In this document: piece by piece, positions 14,504-14,733 of the stretch
Position numbering within the stretch: position 1 is the stretch's first letter
Layout of the letters: each line of letters opens with the position of its first letter
Source of the DNA: Desulfobacterales bacterium
GTDB lineage: Bacteria > Desulfobacterota > Desulfobacteria > Desulfobacterales > JAUWMJ01
DNA length: 14,733 bases
NCBI GenBank assembly: GCA_030613225.1
Contig: JAUWMJ010000022.1
Span: forward strand, 1 to 14,733
Direction of reading: 5' to 3'
The notes under the pieces: model-generated
Seen by the model: the letters and a program-made list of their open reading frames with translations, nothing else
Told to the model about the DNA's origin: nothing
Databases searched by the model: none
Program-made: the position numbers and the translations under genes

Positions 14504-14733
14504 TATTTTGCGATTCCATGGTATATCAAGGTCTCCGGTCATTTTTATTAAGGTGAATAACGAGGTCTGAATATAAGTTGTTTTTAAAATATAAATCAAG
14601 AACATTTAAAGAAATGCAACAAGTGTGTCAAGCAGGAAAAATGGATAAAATTCTTTGACACTTAAATTCAGACATAGTTATTCACCTTACAAAAATGACC
14701 AGAGACCTTGATATACCATGGAATCGCAAAATA
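14504..14733. mobile_element. MITE-like element with long terminal inverted repeats (right end at window edge)
   Basis: The left arm from 14504 (TATTTTGCGATTCCATGGTA) is the reverse complement of the last bases of the window. The match continues for about 72 bp with a few substitutions and one 1-nt indel, through AAGGTGAATAAC and GTCTGAAT. The two arms flank an AT-rich centre of roughly 85 nt without an ORF. Long inverted arms around a short non-coding core are typical of non-autonomous transposable elements. The right arm ends exactly at the edge, so the repeat may extend further and target duplications cannot be judged. Confidence 0.7.

Noticed and set aside
14399..14605. 68-codon minus-strand frame
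   Set aside because: Its KVQGSRFKVK-like translation is produced by the GGTTCA-rich repeat and it crosses into the MITE-like arm.

Overview
The window most resembles a sulfate-reducing or related anaerobic bacterium of the Desulfobacterota (Desulfobacterales-like). The main reasons are a decaheme cytochrome c placed directly before rnfC, other c-type heme lipoproteins, sigma-54-type promoters, and many palindromic dispersed repeats between genes. This assignment rests on gene content and style; no marker gene is present.

Layout. 1-1816 (minus): the start of an Rnf operon, a decaheme cytochrome c followed by rnfC, which runs off the left edge. A near-consensus sigma-54 promoter lies upstream. 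1817-2617: a decayed stretch with a 14-codon ORF behind a perfect Shine-Dalgarno and the C-terminal remnant of a DisA/DAC-type diadenylate cyclase. 2618-4090 (plus): a SLC13/DASS-family anion transporter. 4091-4632: a non-coding island built from nested inverted repeats. 4633-6330 (plus): an orphan membrane sensor histidine kinase, followed at once by a 144-bp palindromic repeat. 6561-7919 (plus): an FAD-dependent oxidoreductase with a C-terminal BFD-like [2Fe-2S] domain. 7920-8252: mostly non-coding, with a possible gene remnant.

8253-12318 (minus): a two-gene operon. The first gene is a PD40 beta-propeller lipoprotein or secreted protein with one CxxCH heme site. The second is a heme-containing lipoprotein of the fatty-acid cis/trans isomerase (Cti) family. 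A candidate sigma-70 promoter precedes the pair. 12319-12811: divergent intergenic region with repeats, an orphan terminator-like hairpin and a candidate sigma-54 promoter. 12812-14155 (plus): a GT4-type glycosyltransferase. 14156-14733: two further palindromic elements, the last with about 72-bp inverted arms ending at the window edge.

How the genes work together. The Rnf/cytochrome pair couples ferredoxin:NAD+ chemistry to ion transport and periplasmic c-type electron carriers. The PD40-heme/Cti pair is probably an envelope system that changes membrane lipid geometry under stress. The other genes look like single-gene units separated by repeats. I found no CRISPR array, no defence island, no complete IS and no RNA gene. 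The most unusual points are the Cti/PD40-heme operon in an anaerobe-like background, the SLC13 protein lacking canonical SNT motifs, and the density of palindromic repeats.
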